Shown piece by piece: positions 1 through 6,050 of a DNA stretch of 13,349 nucleotides. A program made the translations under genes and the position numbers. The notes under the pieces were generated by a model. The model saw only the letters and a list, made by a program, of their open reading frames with translations, was not told the origin of the DNA and made no database searches. Source of the DNA: Armatimonadota bacterium. Lineage in GTDB: Bacteria; Armatimonadota; Armatimonadia; Armatimonadales; Armatimonadaceae. The DNA lies in assembly GCA_014381035.1 (NCBI GenBank), contig JACMIS010000553.1:1-13349 (forward strand). The letters are read 5' to 3'. Every line of letters begins with the position of its first letter. The first letter of the stretch is position 1.

Positions 1-178
1 CATGCAATGTTGAAACCGGAATCGGCAAATTCACAGGAAAGGACCGAACCAGAGCCACCAAGCAGTAACGAGCACCGCAGGTGAAACCGATCCAACGATG
101 CGTTGGCGCCGTCCGCGAAGGACAAAAAGAGGAAAACAAAAATTCTTCAGTCCTGTATTTTTTGAAGAGAGCAGGAAT

Positions 179-227
179 ACCGCCTGTTCGCCGCGAAATC
201 TCTTTTCGCGATGGGCGGTTTTGTTTT
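179..227 (+). terminator. Rho-independent terminator-like hairpin upstream of the first gene
   Basis: An outer arm ACCGCC (179-184) pairs with GGCGGT (214-219). An inner 7-bp stem CGCGAAA (192-198) pairs with TTTCGCG (204-210) around a 5-nt loop. The structure runs directly into a U-rich tract TTTTGTTTT (219-227). It lies 77 nt before the ATG at 304. It could end an upstream transcript outside the window or act as an attenuator in the leader of the gene at 304; the sequence does not decide between these. Confidence 0.6.
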
Positions 228-288
228 GTGGAGCCATTCCTACTTCCACTTTGACCTGCCCACGTTTCGTCTTTACCCGAAGGGGTGG

Positions 289-296
289 AAAGGTGG
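289..296 (+). promoter_or_regulatory. Ribosome binding site deciding the start at 304
   Basis: AAAGGTGG lies 7 nt before the ATG at 304. This favours that ATG over an in-frame upstream ATG at 211, which sits inside the terminator-like hairpin. Confidence 0.6.
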
Positions 297-303
297 TCTA
301 TTC

Positions 304-1125
304 ATGAGCAGTGGCTCCTCTAATTCAGGTATTCCCAGTGGTCTTGCCCCTATCGGTGGCTGGAAACCCGGCGACAGCCCGGCGACCCCCGCTCCGTTGT
401 CGCCACCACCCGCTCCGCCTGCGCAACCCCCGACTCCGTCTCCTGCGACCCGCTCCGAAATGGGGGGAGTTGGAACCGATACGTTGCCACTCGCACCGCC
501 GCCGCCATTGCTGACGCCACCTCCGGCAAGTACCAGACCATCGCGCTTTGATGCACCACCGCCCGCACCCGCCGGTGCGCCCCGTTCGCGCTTCGATAGT
601 CTGCCGCCTGCGGCAACCGGTGGTGCCGTCCCGGCATCACGCTTTGCCGCGCCGCCCGCCGCACCCGCGCCAAAACTCGCCACTCCCGAACCGCAGCGTG
701 ACCGTGCCTACTCCGTCGCCGGTGCGTACAACAAATACGAAGTCCCGGAAATGTCTTCCAATCAAATGGTCGCCGGAATCGCGTCGGGAGTCGTTGTCGG
801 CGGAATCTGTACCGCGCTATGGATTTTCATCTTTATTTCCACCAGTTTCACCTGGTCCACGTTGATCGCTCCCGGAGTTGGCTACGCAATCGGTTGGGCG
901 GTCTTCATGGCATCGAAATACGGCGAAGAAACATCGTGCTGGATTGCGGGCATCATCTCCGCAGTTTACTGTTTGATCGGGGTGGGCACCATTCAGTTTC
1001 TGATTTACAGTTGGTTCGGCTTCCCCAGCATTACAGGGTTGTTTTTCGGCGTCATCGCCCTCGGTCTTGGAGCGGAGCGCGGCTACCGGACCCCGGAAAT
1101 CATGGCTGTCCACACCGCAGTTTAG
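304..1125 (+). CDS. Pro-rich protein with four C-terminal membrane helices
   Basis: The 273-residue protein has no family I recognise. Residues 1 to about 135 are extremely rich in Pro, Ala, Ser and Thr and probably disordered. They include three spaced copies of a Ser-Arg-Phe element (residues 80, 95 and 112), each followed by a Pro/Ala run. Residues 155-257 form four predicted membrane helices (about 155-180, 185-203, 212-236 and 242-257), with no obvious catalytic motif. The start was chosen for the AAAGGTGG site upstream. The gene is alone on its strand and converges on the M50 gene, with a strong hairpin between them. A membrane-anchored protein with a long flexible cytoplasmic or periplasmic tail is the most that can be said. 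The coding call is secure; the function is unknown. Confidence 0.85.
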   Translation: MSSGSSNSGIPSGLAPIGGWKPGDSPATPAPLSPPPAPPAQPPTPSPATRSEMGGVGTDTLPLAPPPPLLTPPPASTRPSRFDAPPPAPAGAPRSRFDSLPPAATGGAVPASRFAAPPAAPAPKLATPEPQRDRAYSVAGAYNKYEVPEMSSNQMVAGIASGVVVGGICTALWIFIFISTSFTWSTLIAPGVGYAIGWAVFMASKYGEETSCWIAGIISAVYCLIGVGTIQFLIYSWFGFPSITGLFFGVIALGLGAERGYRTPEIMAVHTAV

Positions 1126-1138
1126 CGAAACCTGCATA

Positions 1139-1167
1139 GGATAGGCGGGGCGATGCCCCGCCTATCC
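1139..1167. terminator. Strong hairpin between convergent genes (bidirectional terminator candidate)
   Basis: A perfect 13-bp inverted repeat, GGATAGGCGGGGC (1139-1151) with GCCCCGCCTATCC (1155-1167), surrounds a 3-nt loop. It begins 14 nt after the stop of the plus-strand gene and 22 nt from the stop of the minus-strand gene, which is where a bidirectional terminator is expected. There is no T-tract on either side, so it may work with Rho or as a 3'-end stabiliser. Confidence 0.6.
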
Positions 1168-1189
1168 AAGCCACTACTGAACCATATCG

Positions 1190-2392
1190 TCATGGGACAC
1201 GACTAAACTCCGTGTGCTGGCGATGCCAATCGCGCAAAACGGGATCCGCAGACAGGGCGTTCGCTATTTCACCCATTATTTTTGCCGACTGCTCCGAGGC
1301 GATTCGCGCCCCAGCCGCGTCGCCGTTTTGCCGTCGCCATTTTGCTACCGCCGTGTACACGTTCGCCTCCTCTATATCATTGCGGTAGTTCCTGCGGGCG
1401 GATTCGTAACGAGCCAGCAAGGCTTCCATCGTCTCAACAGTGCTATGGGCGGCGGGATCGCGGGTGAAAAGGAGCACTCGAATAGCCGCTAATTTCGTCG
1501 CTATATCGGCGCGTTTTGAGAGCGTAGGGGCGGAAAAAAATTCCGGGTTTTCGCGAGGGTCCTGAGATTCTTTCGTGAACAATTGGTACAGATCACACAG
1601 AAAAATACTCCCCGGCGCGTGCGTGCGTTCATACTGGCGGCGGGCGTCCGCGAAAGAGCGGCTGGCTATTTCCCTGTCGCCCTTCTGCAAGGCGACTCTT
1701 CCCTGCAAATAAGCGAGATGGGCATCCGTATCGTCGCCGGGAAGCGATTCGGCTTCGCCCTGGTATCGCGTGGTCTGCTCGCTTGCCTCCAATTCCTGCG
1801 CGGCGAGTGCCGCCCGAAACAGTCGGTAACGGAGGGTGCTGGCGTCGCCGATCTCGTCCCACAGATTGCGGAAGCCCAGTTCCGCCTGTGGGACTTCGGC
1901 GCGAGCATGGCGGGACAGCAATAAAGAGACCGCCTGGAGACCGTCGGACGCCACCGTTTTTCGACTGCCCGCGACTCGTTGCCGAAAGGGGAACAGATTT
2001 GCCAGACCGACAAGCGTGTTCATCACCGCGAGGGCGAGCCAGACCACACCGGGTGGGAGGCTGAGTAGCGCGTAACAGAGTACGGCGACAAGAAGGTTCG
2101 TCGCACCCCCGCCGACGAGGAGCAGGGCGCGATGAAAGCGCGGCGGAAGTAATTCGGTCGTCGTCGTCCAGCAGGTGCCGAGCGTAGGATTGTCGCGGCA
2201 GCAGAAAAAAATAGTGCCGCCGGGTAGCGTGGTGCGAAAAAACAGCCTGCCGGTTCCGAGCCCGAACGAGGTCACCCGATAACCGATCATGCGGGCGAAA
2301 AAGGCGTGTCCCGCCTCGTGAATGACCACGGCGACAATCAGTGCGGGATACAAACAAAGCGCGAGCCAGACTAACGAAAGGAGGGGAGGCAA
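1190..2392 (-). CDS. M50-like intramembrane metalloprotease (site-2 protease fold) with helical C-terminal half
   Basis: M50 (site-2 protease) family members cut substrates within or near the membrane. The zinc motif HEAGH is at residues 25-29 inside the first membrane helix. A Gly-rich segment ending in Asn lies at 94-99. The second half-site appears as Asn132-Leu-Phe-Pro135 followed by Ser149-Asp150-Gly151, which matches the family's NxxP...DG region and supplies the third ligand. Further hydrophobic segments lie at about 88-111 and 115-135. Residues 155-400 are soluble, helical and TPR-like, and are not part of the minimal protease. The start used is TTG at 2392; no ATG precedes the HEAGH motif and no good ribosome site is visible, so the start is uncertain. 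It lies 18 nt downstream of a single-pass membrane protein on the same strand, suggesting one operon. The fold call is fairly firm; activity and substrate are inferred. Confidence 0.82.
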   Translation of the reverse strand: MPPLLSLVWLALCLYPALIVAVVIHEAGHAFFARMIGYRVTSFGLGTGRLFFRTTLPGGTIFFCCRDNPTLGTCWTTTTELLPPRFHRALLLVGGGATNLLVAVLCYALLSLPPGVVWLALAVMNTLVGLANLFPFRQRVAGSRKTVASDGLQAVSLLLSRHARAEVPQAELGFRNLWDEIGDASTLRYRLFRAALAAQELEASEQTTRYQGEAESLPGDDTDAHLAYLQGRVALQKGDREIASRSFADARRQYERTHAPGSIFLCDLYQLFTKESQDPRENPEFFSAPTLSKRADIATKLAAIRVLLFTRDPAAHSTVETMEALLARYESARRNYRNDIEEANVYTAVAKWRRQNGDAAGARIASEQSAKIMGEIANALSADPVLRDWHRQHTEFSRVP

Positions 2393-2410
2393 TGTCGAAG
2401 TGTTCCGCTA

Positions 2411-2962
2411 CTACCGAGCTACCGAAAGGCGAAGCGGTTTCCCTTCTATCTGTGCGAGCGTGATGTCACTCGGGGTCCCCACATTGGCACTGACGGCTGT
2501 CTGCGAAATACGGATAGCGTCCTGGATCGATTTATCAGCGGGCAATGCCCCTTCCGTATTGAGCGTGGTGCCATCGGAGCCGTGCAGAGTGACCATCCAT
2601 TTGCCCGAGGCTTTGTCGGCGATGAGATCGGCTTCGTAAATATTGCATCCTCCCCGTTCGGTCGCGCTGTTGAGCGGGTAGGTGTCGGAAAGGACGAAGT
2701 CGGTGCCGGTGCCGGAAGCTTTGCGCCAGTTGGAGGAACCGATAAAACTCCACTTGTAGTGCAATTTGTCGCTACCTGTCTCGAGTTTGCTGGAGACAAC
2801 GCGCACCTTCCCCGTGTTCGGGACACCGAGTAGCGTGGTTCCGTCGCCACCGATTCTGGGCTGCATCGCGAAATATGCCCCGCTGATCAGGGCGGCGACG
2901 GTTCCCAGACCGAGAGCGACAGCGGCGATAGTTTTAGCGGAAATGCGGGCACGCGGTTTCAT
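2411..2962 (-). CDS. Single-pass membrane protein of unknown function
   Basis: The 183-residue protein has a basic N-terminus, one hydrophobic helix at about residues 11-32 and a soluble remainder. This is an N-terminally anchored protein with its C-terminal domain probably outside the cytoplasm. No family was recognised. It is the first gene of a two-gene operon with the M50-like protease, whose start follows after 18 nt. That arrangement raises the possibility that it is a partner or substrate of the protease, which is inference only. A TATAAT hexamer ends 6 nt before its ATG, so the mRNA may be leaderless; no Shine-Dalgarno sequence is visible. Confidence 0.8.
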   Translation of the reverse strand: MKPRARISAKTIAAVALGLGTVAALISGAYFAMQPRIGGDGTTLLGVPNTGKVRVVSSKLETGSDKLHYKWSFIGSSNWRKASGTGTDFVLSDTYPLNSATERGGCNIYEADLIADKASGKWMVTLHGSDGTTLNTEGALPADKSIQDAIRISQTAVSANVGTPSDITLAQIEGKPLRLSVAR

Positions 2963-2968
2963 GGGATT

Positions 2969-2974
2969 ATTATA
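2969..2974 (-). promoter_or_regulatory. Candidate -10 box (TATAAT) immediately upstream of the start at 2962
   Basis: On the minus strand a perfect TATAAT occupies 2974-2969. With usual spacing, transcription would begin at about 2962, the A of the ATG, giving a leaderless transcript. The region 16-18 nt further upstream does not resemble TTGACA, so the promoter call is tentative. Confidence 0.4.
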
Positions 2975-2993
2975 CCGTGCTACGCTCGCGGAC

Positions 2994-3023
2994 TTGCGAA
3001 ACAGCCGCCGCCCGTGCTATGAT
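2994..3023 (+). promoter_or_regulatory. Candidate sigma70-like promoter for the CHAD/M23 cluster
   Basis: TTGCGA (2994-2999), an 18-nt spacer and TATGAT (3018-3023) form a plausible -35/-10 pair in the divergent intergenic region. It would give a leader of about 190 nt before the start at 3220. No specific regulator site was recognised in that leader. Confidence 0.4.
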
Positions 3024-3203
3024 TCGCAACTCGTTGATAGCGAAGCCCGACAAAAGGCGACGTTCCCCGAAAATGAAAGTGTCGCCCGCGGTAGGGTTTA
3101 GCGGCATCTGGCCATACCGACTTTCGGGTGGTGGCATGGTATCCCCAGATGGCGGACCACAACAGGTAGTGAAGCCACCGCTTGTAGGAATAAAGATGAA
3201 TAG

Positions 3204-3210
3204 AAAGGAG
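3204..3210 (+). promoter_or_regulatory. Ribosome binding site deciding the start of the first CHAD gene
   Basis: AAAGGAG ends 9 nt before the GTG at 3220. This is better than the weaker AGGA that precedes the in-frame ATG at 3196. The open frame extends upstream to 2977, but those residues show no CHAD resemblance. Confidence 0.55.
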
Positions 3211-3219
3211 CCAAAAAAC

Positions 3220-3741
3220 GTGGCACAAAACGAAGCCGAATCCGCCACTATCTCCCCCGAAACCAATTTTCGCGATGCCGCCCGTATCACGCTTCGGTCG
3301 GCATTTCTGAAGATGATGAAAAACGCCCCCGAAACCCGTTCCGGTCTTCTACGCCGTGAGCCGAAACCCGCCGAAGTCGAAGCCCTGCATGACATGCGCG
3401 TCGGCACCCGCCGTTTGCGTGCCGCGCTGTCGGTGTTTGCCCGCATCTTTCCCAGGGACGAATACCGCGACATCGAGCGCGAAGTCGCCGTGATTACCGA
3501 CGCGCTTGCCGCCGTGCGTGATCTGGATGTTCAGCGCGAAGCACTGGCGGGGATCGTCGCGGAAATGCCCGCCAACGAAGCGTACGGCATCGAAAGACTG
3601 CGCACCCGTCTGGCGAAGCAACGCGATACGGAGCGTGAGTCGCTGATCCGCGCACTGAAAAAACTGGAAAAAAGTCGGTTCGAAAAGCGGTTCGCGCAAG
3701 CATTGGAGCGTGCCACGACCGTGCGTAAAAAAGGAGCGTAG
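3220..3741 (+). CDS. N-terminal half of a CHAD domain (split gene, part 1)
   Basis: CHAD is an alpha-helical domain with basic conserved residues; members bind polyphosphate. A normal CHAD domain is an internal repeat of two similar helical halves. This 173-residue product matches the first half only. It has the signature HDMRVGTRRLRAAL at residues 57-70, followed by AVRDLDV at 98-104, then a charged helical tail. The second half is encoded by the next gene in the +1 frame. The overlap of the two open frames (3710-3741) contains AAAAAA at 3727-3732, so loss of one A would fuse them. The start used is GTG at 3220 because of the AAAGGAG site; ATG 3196 is the alternative. It heads a cluster with the second half and an M23 peptidase. 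The CHAD call is secure. Whether this is a true split gene, a frameshift mutation or a sequencing indel is open. Confidence 0.85.
   Translation: MAQNEAESATISPETNFRDAARITLRSAFLKMMKNAPETRSGLLRREPKPAEVEALHDMRVGTRRLRAALSVFARIFPRDEYRDIEREVAVITDALAAVRDLDVQREALAGIVAEMPANEAYGIERLRTRLAKQRDTERESLIRALKKLEKSRFEKRFAQALERATTVRKKGA
3727..3732 (+). other. A6 homopolymer at the junction of the two CHAD halves
   Basis: Six A residues sit just before the TAG (3739-3741) of the first CHAD gene. The downstream half is in the +1 frame, so deleting one A or slipping by +1 here would join both halves into one protein of about 358 residues. AAGGAG (3731-3736) overlaps the run and can serve as the ribosome site of the second gene, 12 nt before its ATG. 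Confidence 0.7.
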
Positions 3742-3748
3742 CAGGGGC

Positions 3749-4294
3749 ATGGCGAAAGCAATCCCGATATATAAACTCACGAACCCGGATGCCCCGCTTC
3801 TGGCGTCCGCGGCGGTGATCCGGGTGCGGTTGGGCGAGGTGATGGAATACGCCCCTGCAATTCTGGACCCCGCGAATGTCACCGAACTGCACGACATGCG
3901 TATCGCCGCCAAGCGTCTGCGCTACACACTGGAAGTGTTCGCACCCGCCTTGCCGCCCGAGCAGATAAAGCCGGTGCTGGAAATGGTCGCGAACTTGCAA
4001 GAGCGTCTCGGCGTGATCCACGATTGCGATGTGCTCATCCCGCTTTTGGAGGAAACGTTGACCCGCGAAGAAGACCGCGAGCGTAAAAAGGCACTCCGAA
4101 AAAAGCCTGAACTTCCTCCCTATTTTGCCGCCGAAGGGTTGGTGTCGCTGAGTACGGGGAAGCGAACAGAGCGGGAACGGCTGTATAATGATCTGATCGC
4201 GTGGTGGCAGGCTCTGCCGCCGGAGTCTTTTTGGGAATCGGTATCCGCGTTGATTCCCGATCCATCTCCTGTTGATAATGCTACATCCTCGTAA
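3749..4294 (+). CDS. C-terminal half of a CHAD domain (split gene, part 2)
   Basis: This 181-residue product carries the second CHAD signature, LHDMRIAAKRLRYTLEVF at residues 47-64, followed by LQERLGVIHDCDVL at 83-96. Both are typical of the C-terminal half of CHAD domains. A final helix (about 138-155) closes the bundle. The ATG at 3749 lies 7 nt after the stop of the first-half gene; the open frame itself extends upstream to a GTG at 3710 that overlaps that gene. The two products together have the length and motif spacing of one complete CHAD domain, with about 165-170 residues between the two signatures. They could assemble as two chains, or the ancestral gene may have been interrupted. 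Its 3' end overlaps the M23 gene by 17 nt, implying translational coupling. Confidence 0.85.
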   Translation: MAKAIPIYKLTNPDAPLLASAAVIRVRLGEVMEYAPAILDPANVTELHDMRIAAKRLRYTLEVFAPALPPEQIKPVLEMVANLQERLGVIHDCDVLIPLLEETLTREEDRERKKALRKKPELPPYFAAEGLVSLSTGKRTERERLYNDLIAWWQALPPESFWESVSALIPDPSPVDNATSS

Positions 4295-5450
4295 AACCGG
4301 TACCGTTTCTCTCCTTGCGCTGGCACTTTTCTTTGTGGTGGGTGTCGTCGCTACCCCGGCACAGGGTAAAGCCCCGAGCCGTAAAGTGCGCCGCGCCGCG
4401 CTGAAGAATCGGCTCGCCTCGGTGCGGGCGAATGCGAGCAAGACCCGTAAAGAACTTAAGCAAGCGAAGCGTGAGGAGGCGCAGATCCATGCCGACCTCG
4501 TCGCGGTCCGGACGAAATTGACCGCGACACGAAAGGAACTTTCCGCGACCAAAGCCCGCCTGATCCGGACACGCGCCGAGCAGAAAAAGGCGCAAGCCGC
4601 ACTCGCGGTATATCAGAAGCGGCTGAGAGCGAGTGAAATATCGCTCGCCAAACGGATGGCGGCAAACTACCGACAGGGACCGGTACGCTACGCTTCCGTG
4701 TTGCTGGCATCACGCTCGATGGGCGACCTGCTCACGCGAGGGCGGTTCGTTCGGGGAGTGATGGAGTACGACGCGAAACTGATCACCGAAATCAAAGCGG
4801 ACCGGCAGGCGGTGCTGACCTGGAAGCGCGCCATCGATACCAAAGCGGCACAGATCGAAACCGAAAAGCGCAAACTCGCCCAGCGACAAGCCGAGGAAGC
4901 GCAGGATGCCATCGCCGAACGCGCCCTGCTCGCCGAGGCGAAAGCGAAGCGGGCAGAGTTGGAGGATGAACTGGACGCCCTGCAGGATGACTCCTCCGCA
5001 ATTGCCGCCCGCATCCGCGCCCTATCCGAAACATTAGACGGCCGGGCACGACAGTTGATCGCGTTTACCGGGAAATTCGTCCGCCCCGTACCCGGCGGGA
5101 TAACGTCCGGGTTCGGGATGCGGTTCCATCCGATCCTGCACCGGTCGCGCCTGCATGCCGGATGCGACTTCGGCGGCGGATACGGTACCCCGATAGTATC
5201 GGTTGCGTCCGGTACGGTAGTCTATGCGGGAACCATGCGCGGTTACGGCAACGTCGTTGTCATAGACCACGGGGGCGGCGTTTCCACCCTCTACGCGCAT
5301 TGCTCCTCCATCGGGGTCAGTGACGGTGCGCCGGTCGCGCAGGGTCAGGCGATAGCCCGCGTCGGCGCGACGGGTCTTGCGACCGGACCGCACTTGCACT
5401 TTGAAGTGCGCAAAAACGGCGTCCCGGTCAACCCGGTCGGGGCATTATGA
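4278..5450 (+). CDS. Coiled-coil M23 peptidase, EnvC/PcsB-like murein hydrolase or activator
   Basis: M23 (LytM) proteins cut peptidoglycan cross-links or activate amidases during cell separation. The 390-residue product has a hydrophobic signal or anchor segment (about 8-26). A long Lys/Arg/Glu/Ala-rich coiled coil follows (about 35-255), broken near 130-165 by the Tyr-Arg-Gln-Gly...Asp-Leu-Leu region seen in such proteins. The LytM domain occupies about 268-390. All zinc-site residues are present: His293 and Asp297 (HAGCD), His341 (YAHC), and the HLH motif with His372 and His374, so it is probably catalytically competent. ATG 4278 was preferred to a TTG two codons upstream. It overlaps the second CHAD gene by 17 nt. 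A hairpin follows the stop. Export to the periplasm is inferred from the N-terminus. The family call is secure; the exact role (hydrolase or activator) is not. Confidence 0.9.
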   Translation: MLHPRKTGTVSLLALALFFVVGVVATPAQGKAPSRKVRRAALKNRLASVRANASKTRKELKQAKREEAQIHADLVAVRTKLTATRKELSATKARLIRTRAEQKKAQAALAVYQKRLRASEISLAKRMAANYRQGPVRYASVLLASRSMGDLLTRGRFVRGVMEYDAKLITEIKADRQAVLTWKRAIDTKAAQIETEKRKLAQRQAEEAQDAIAERALLAEAKAKRAELEDELDALQDDSSAIAARIRALSETLDGRARQLIAFTGKFVRPVPGGITSGFGMRFHPILHRSRLHAGCDFGGGYGTPIVSVASGTVVYAGTMRGYGNVVVIDHGGGVSTLYAHCSSIGVSDGAPVAQGQAIARVGATGLATGPHLHFEVRKNGVPVNPVGAL

Positions 5451-5452
5451 CC

Positions 5453-5478
5453 TGAGCGACCGCGAACTCGCTCATTTC
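5453..5478 (+). terminator. Hairpin after the M23 gene, terminator candidate
   Basis: A perfect 7-bp repeat, TGAGCGA (5453-5459) with TCGCTCA (5468-5474), surrounds an 8-nt loop and begins 2 nt after the TGA. Only a short TTT follows, so it may terminate weakly. Confidence 0.45.
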
Positions 5479-5558
5479 AATCGGATAGAACACGGTAAAC
5501 CCCTGCCGAGCTGAGAAGCGGGGCGCGGTACGATATTGTTAGGTTTGTAGTCCCCATT

Positions 5559-6002
5559 ATGTCTGACGAAACCGACCCCGCTGAATCTTCCACTGTGGAA
5601 TTGTGGTACGCCCCCTTGCCGCGTCCGCTTACGTGGTTTGCATGGCACCACTGGTTTGTGGTGCGCGACGGAACCGCCGTCGTCCGGTGGGAAGTGTGGC
5701 AAAGTCAGAGTGCGGGCGGCGAAAGCACAGGGCACCTGCATAAAAACCTGATGCGCCCCGAAAGCGGGGTCGGTGGCGGGGCATCGGTGCGACTCTTCGT
5801 CTGGCAGGGGCTGGACGCCGAAAATATCGTGCGCGTTCTCGAACGAGCGTGGGGCCATTATCCGTATCGCCTACGCTATCTGGCGTTCCCGGGTCCGAAC
5901 AGCAACACATTCATCGCCTGGGTATTGAAGCGAGCAGGACTCTCTGGCGACGCCGCGCTTCTTCTCGGACGGCAAGCGATAGGCAGAGTATGGTGGCTAT
6001 AG
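5559..6002 (+). CDS. DUF3750-like protein
   Basis: The 147-residue protein carries the features I associate with DUF3750. These are an aromatic stretch with paired His (WFAWHHW, residues 26-32), a Tyr-Pro-Tyr element at 101-103, the PGPNSNTF motif at 111-118, and a C-terminal Ala-Ile-Gly near 140. The family's function is unknown. The order of a His-bearing strand, a strand with Glu45, then the N-S-N-T-F helix start is reminiscent of permuted papain-like (LRAT/YiiX) folds. However, no Cys occupies the nucleophile place, so this is only an idea. The ATG at 5559 has no clear Shine-Dalgarno site. It lies 108 nt beyond the M23 stop and 48 nt before the barrel gene, so co-transcription with the latter is possible. 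Confidence 0.72.
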   Translation: MSDETDPAESSTVELWYAPLPRPLTWFAWHHWFVVRDGTAVVRWEVWQSQSAGGESTGHLHKNLMRPESGVGGGASVRLFVWQGLDAENIVRVLERAWGHYPYRLRYLAFPGPNSNTFIAWVLKRAGLSGDAALLLGRQAIGRVWWL

Positions 6003-6050
6003 TCGAGAGCAATGATTCTGCTCGTTCAGGGTAAAGTCGAGCGACGACCG

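Larger units (their letters stand above)
1..303. other. Non-coding left edge and leader of the first gene
   Basis: I see no convincing gene here; the short open frames on both strands lack a ribosome binding site and family resemblance. The stretch holds several inverted repeats. CCAACG (92-97) pairs with CGTTGG (101-106) around a 3-nt loop. GTCC (111-114) pairs with GGAC (120-123). TCTTCA (144-149) pairs with TGAAGA (163-168). A terminator-like hairpin follows at 179-227. It may contain the 3' end of an upstream transcript, the long leader of the gene at 304, or both. No known riboswitch class was recognised. Confidence 0.5.

Noticed and set aside
273..683. Minus-strand Gly/Ala-rich open frame of 136 codons
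   Set aside because: It is the complement of the Pro-rich stretch in the plus-strand gene; its low-complexity composition follows directly from that.
1629..2357. Minus-strand open frame of 242 codons
   Set aside because: It overlaps the M50-like gene in another frame on the same strand, is strongly Arg-rich and shows no family resemblance.
2977..3219. Upstream extension of the first CHAD gene by 81 codons
   Set aside because: The frame is open, but these residues are unlike CHAD, overlap the candidate promoter and lack a ribosome site; GTG 3220 has AAAGGAG at good spacing.
2982..3219. Riboswitch in the 5' leader of the CHAD cluster
   Set aside because: Only scattered short pairings (for example GGTGGC with GCCACC) were found, with no terminator or sequestered ribosome site and no match to a class I know.
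3725..3735. A6 run as a classical -1 frameshift heptamer
   Set aside because: The downstream CHAD half is in the +1 frame, so a -1 slip would not reach it. Only +1 slippage, loss of one A or a -2 shift would.
3494..4552. Long minus-strand open frame of 352 codons
   Set aside because: It is antisense to both CHAD genes and the start of the M23 gene, which carry clear family motifs. Its translation is Arg/Phe/Cys-rich without recognisable motifs, typical of a shadow frame in GC-rich DNA.
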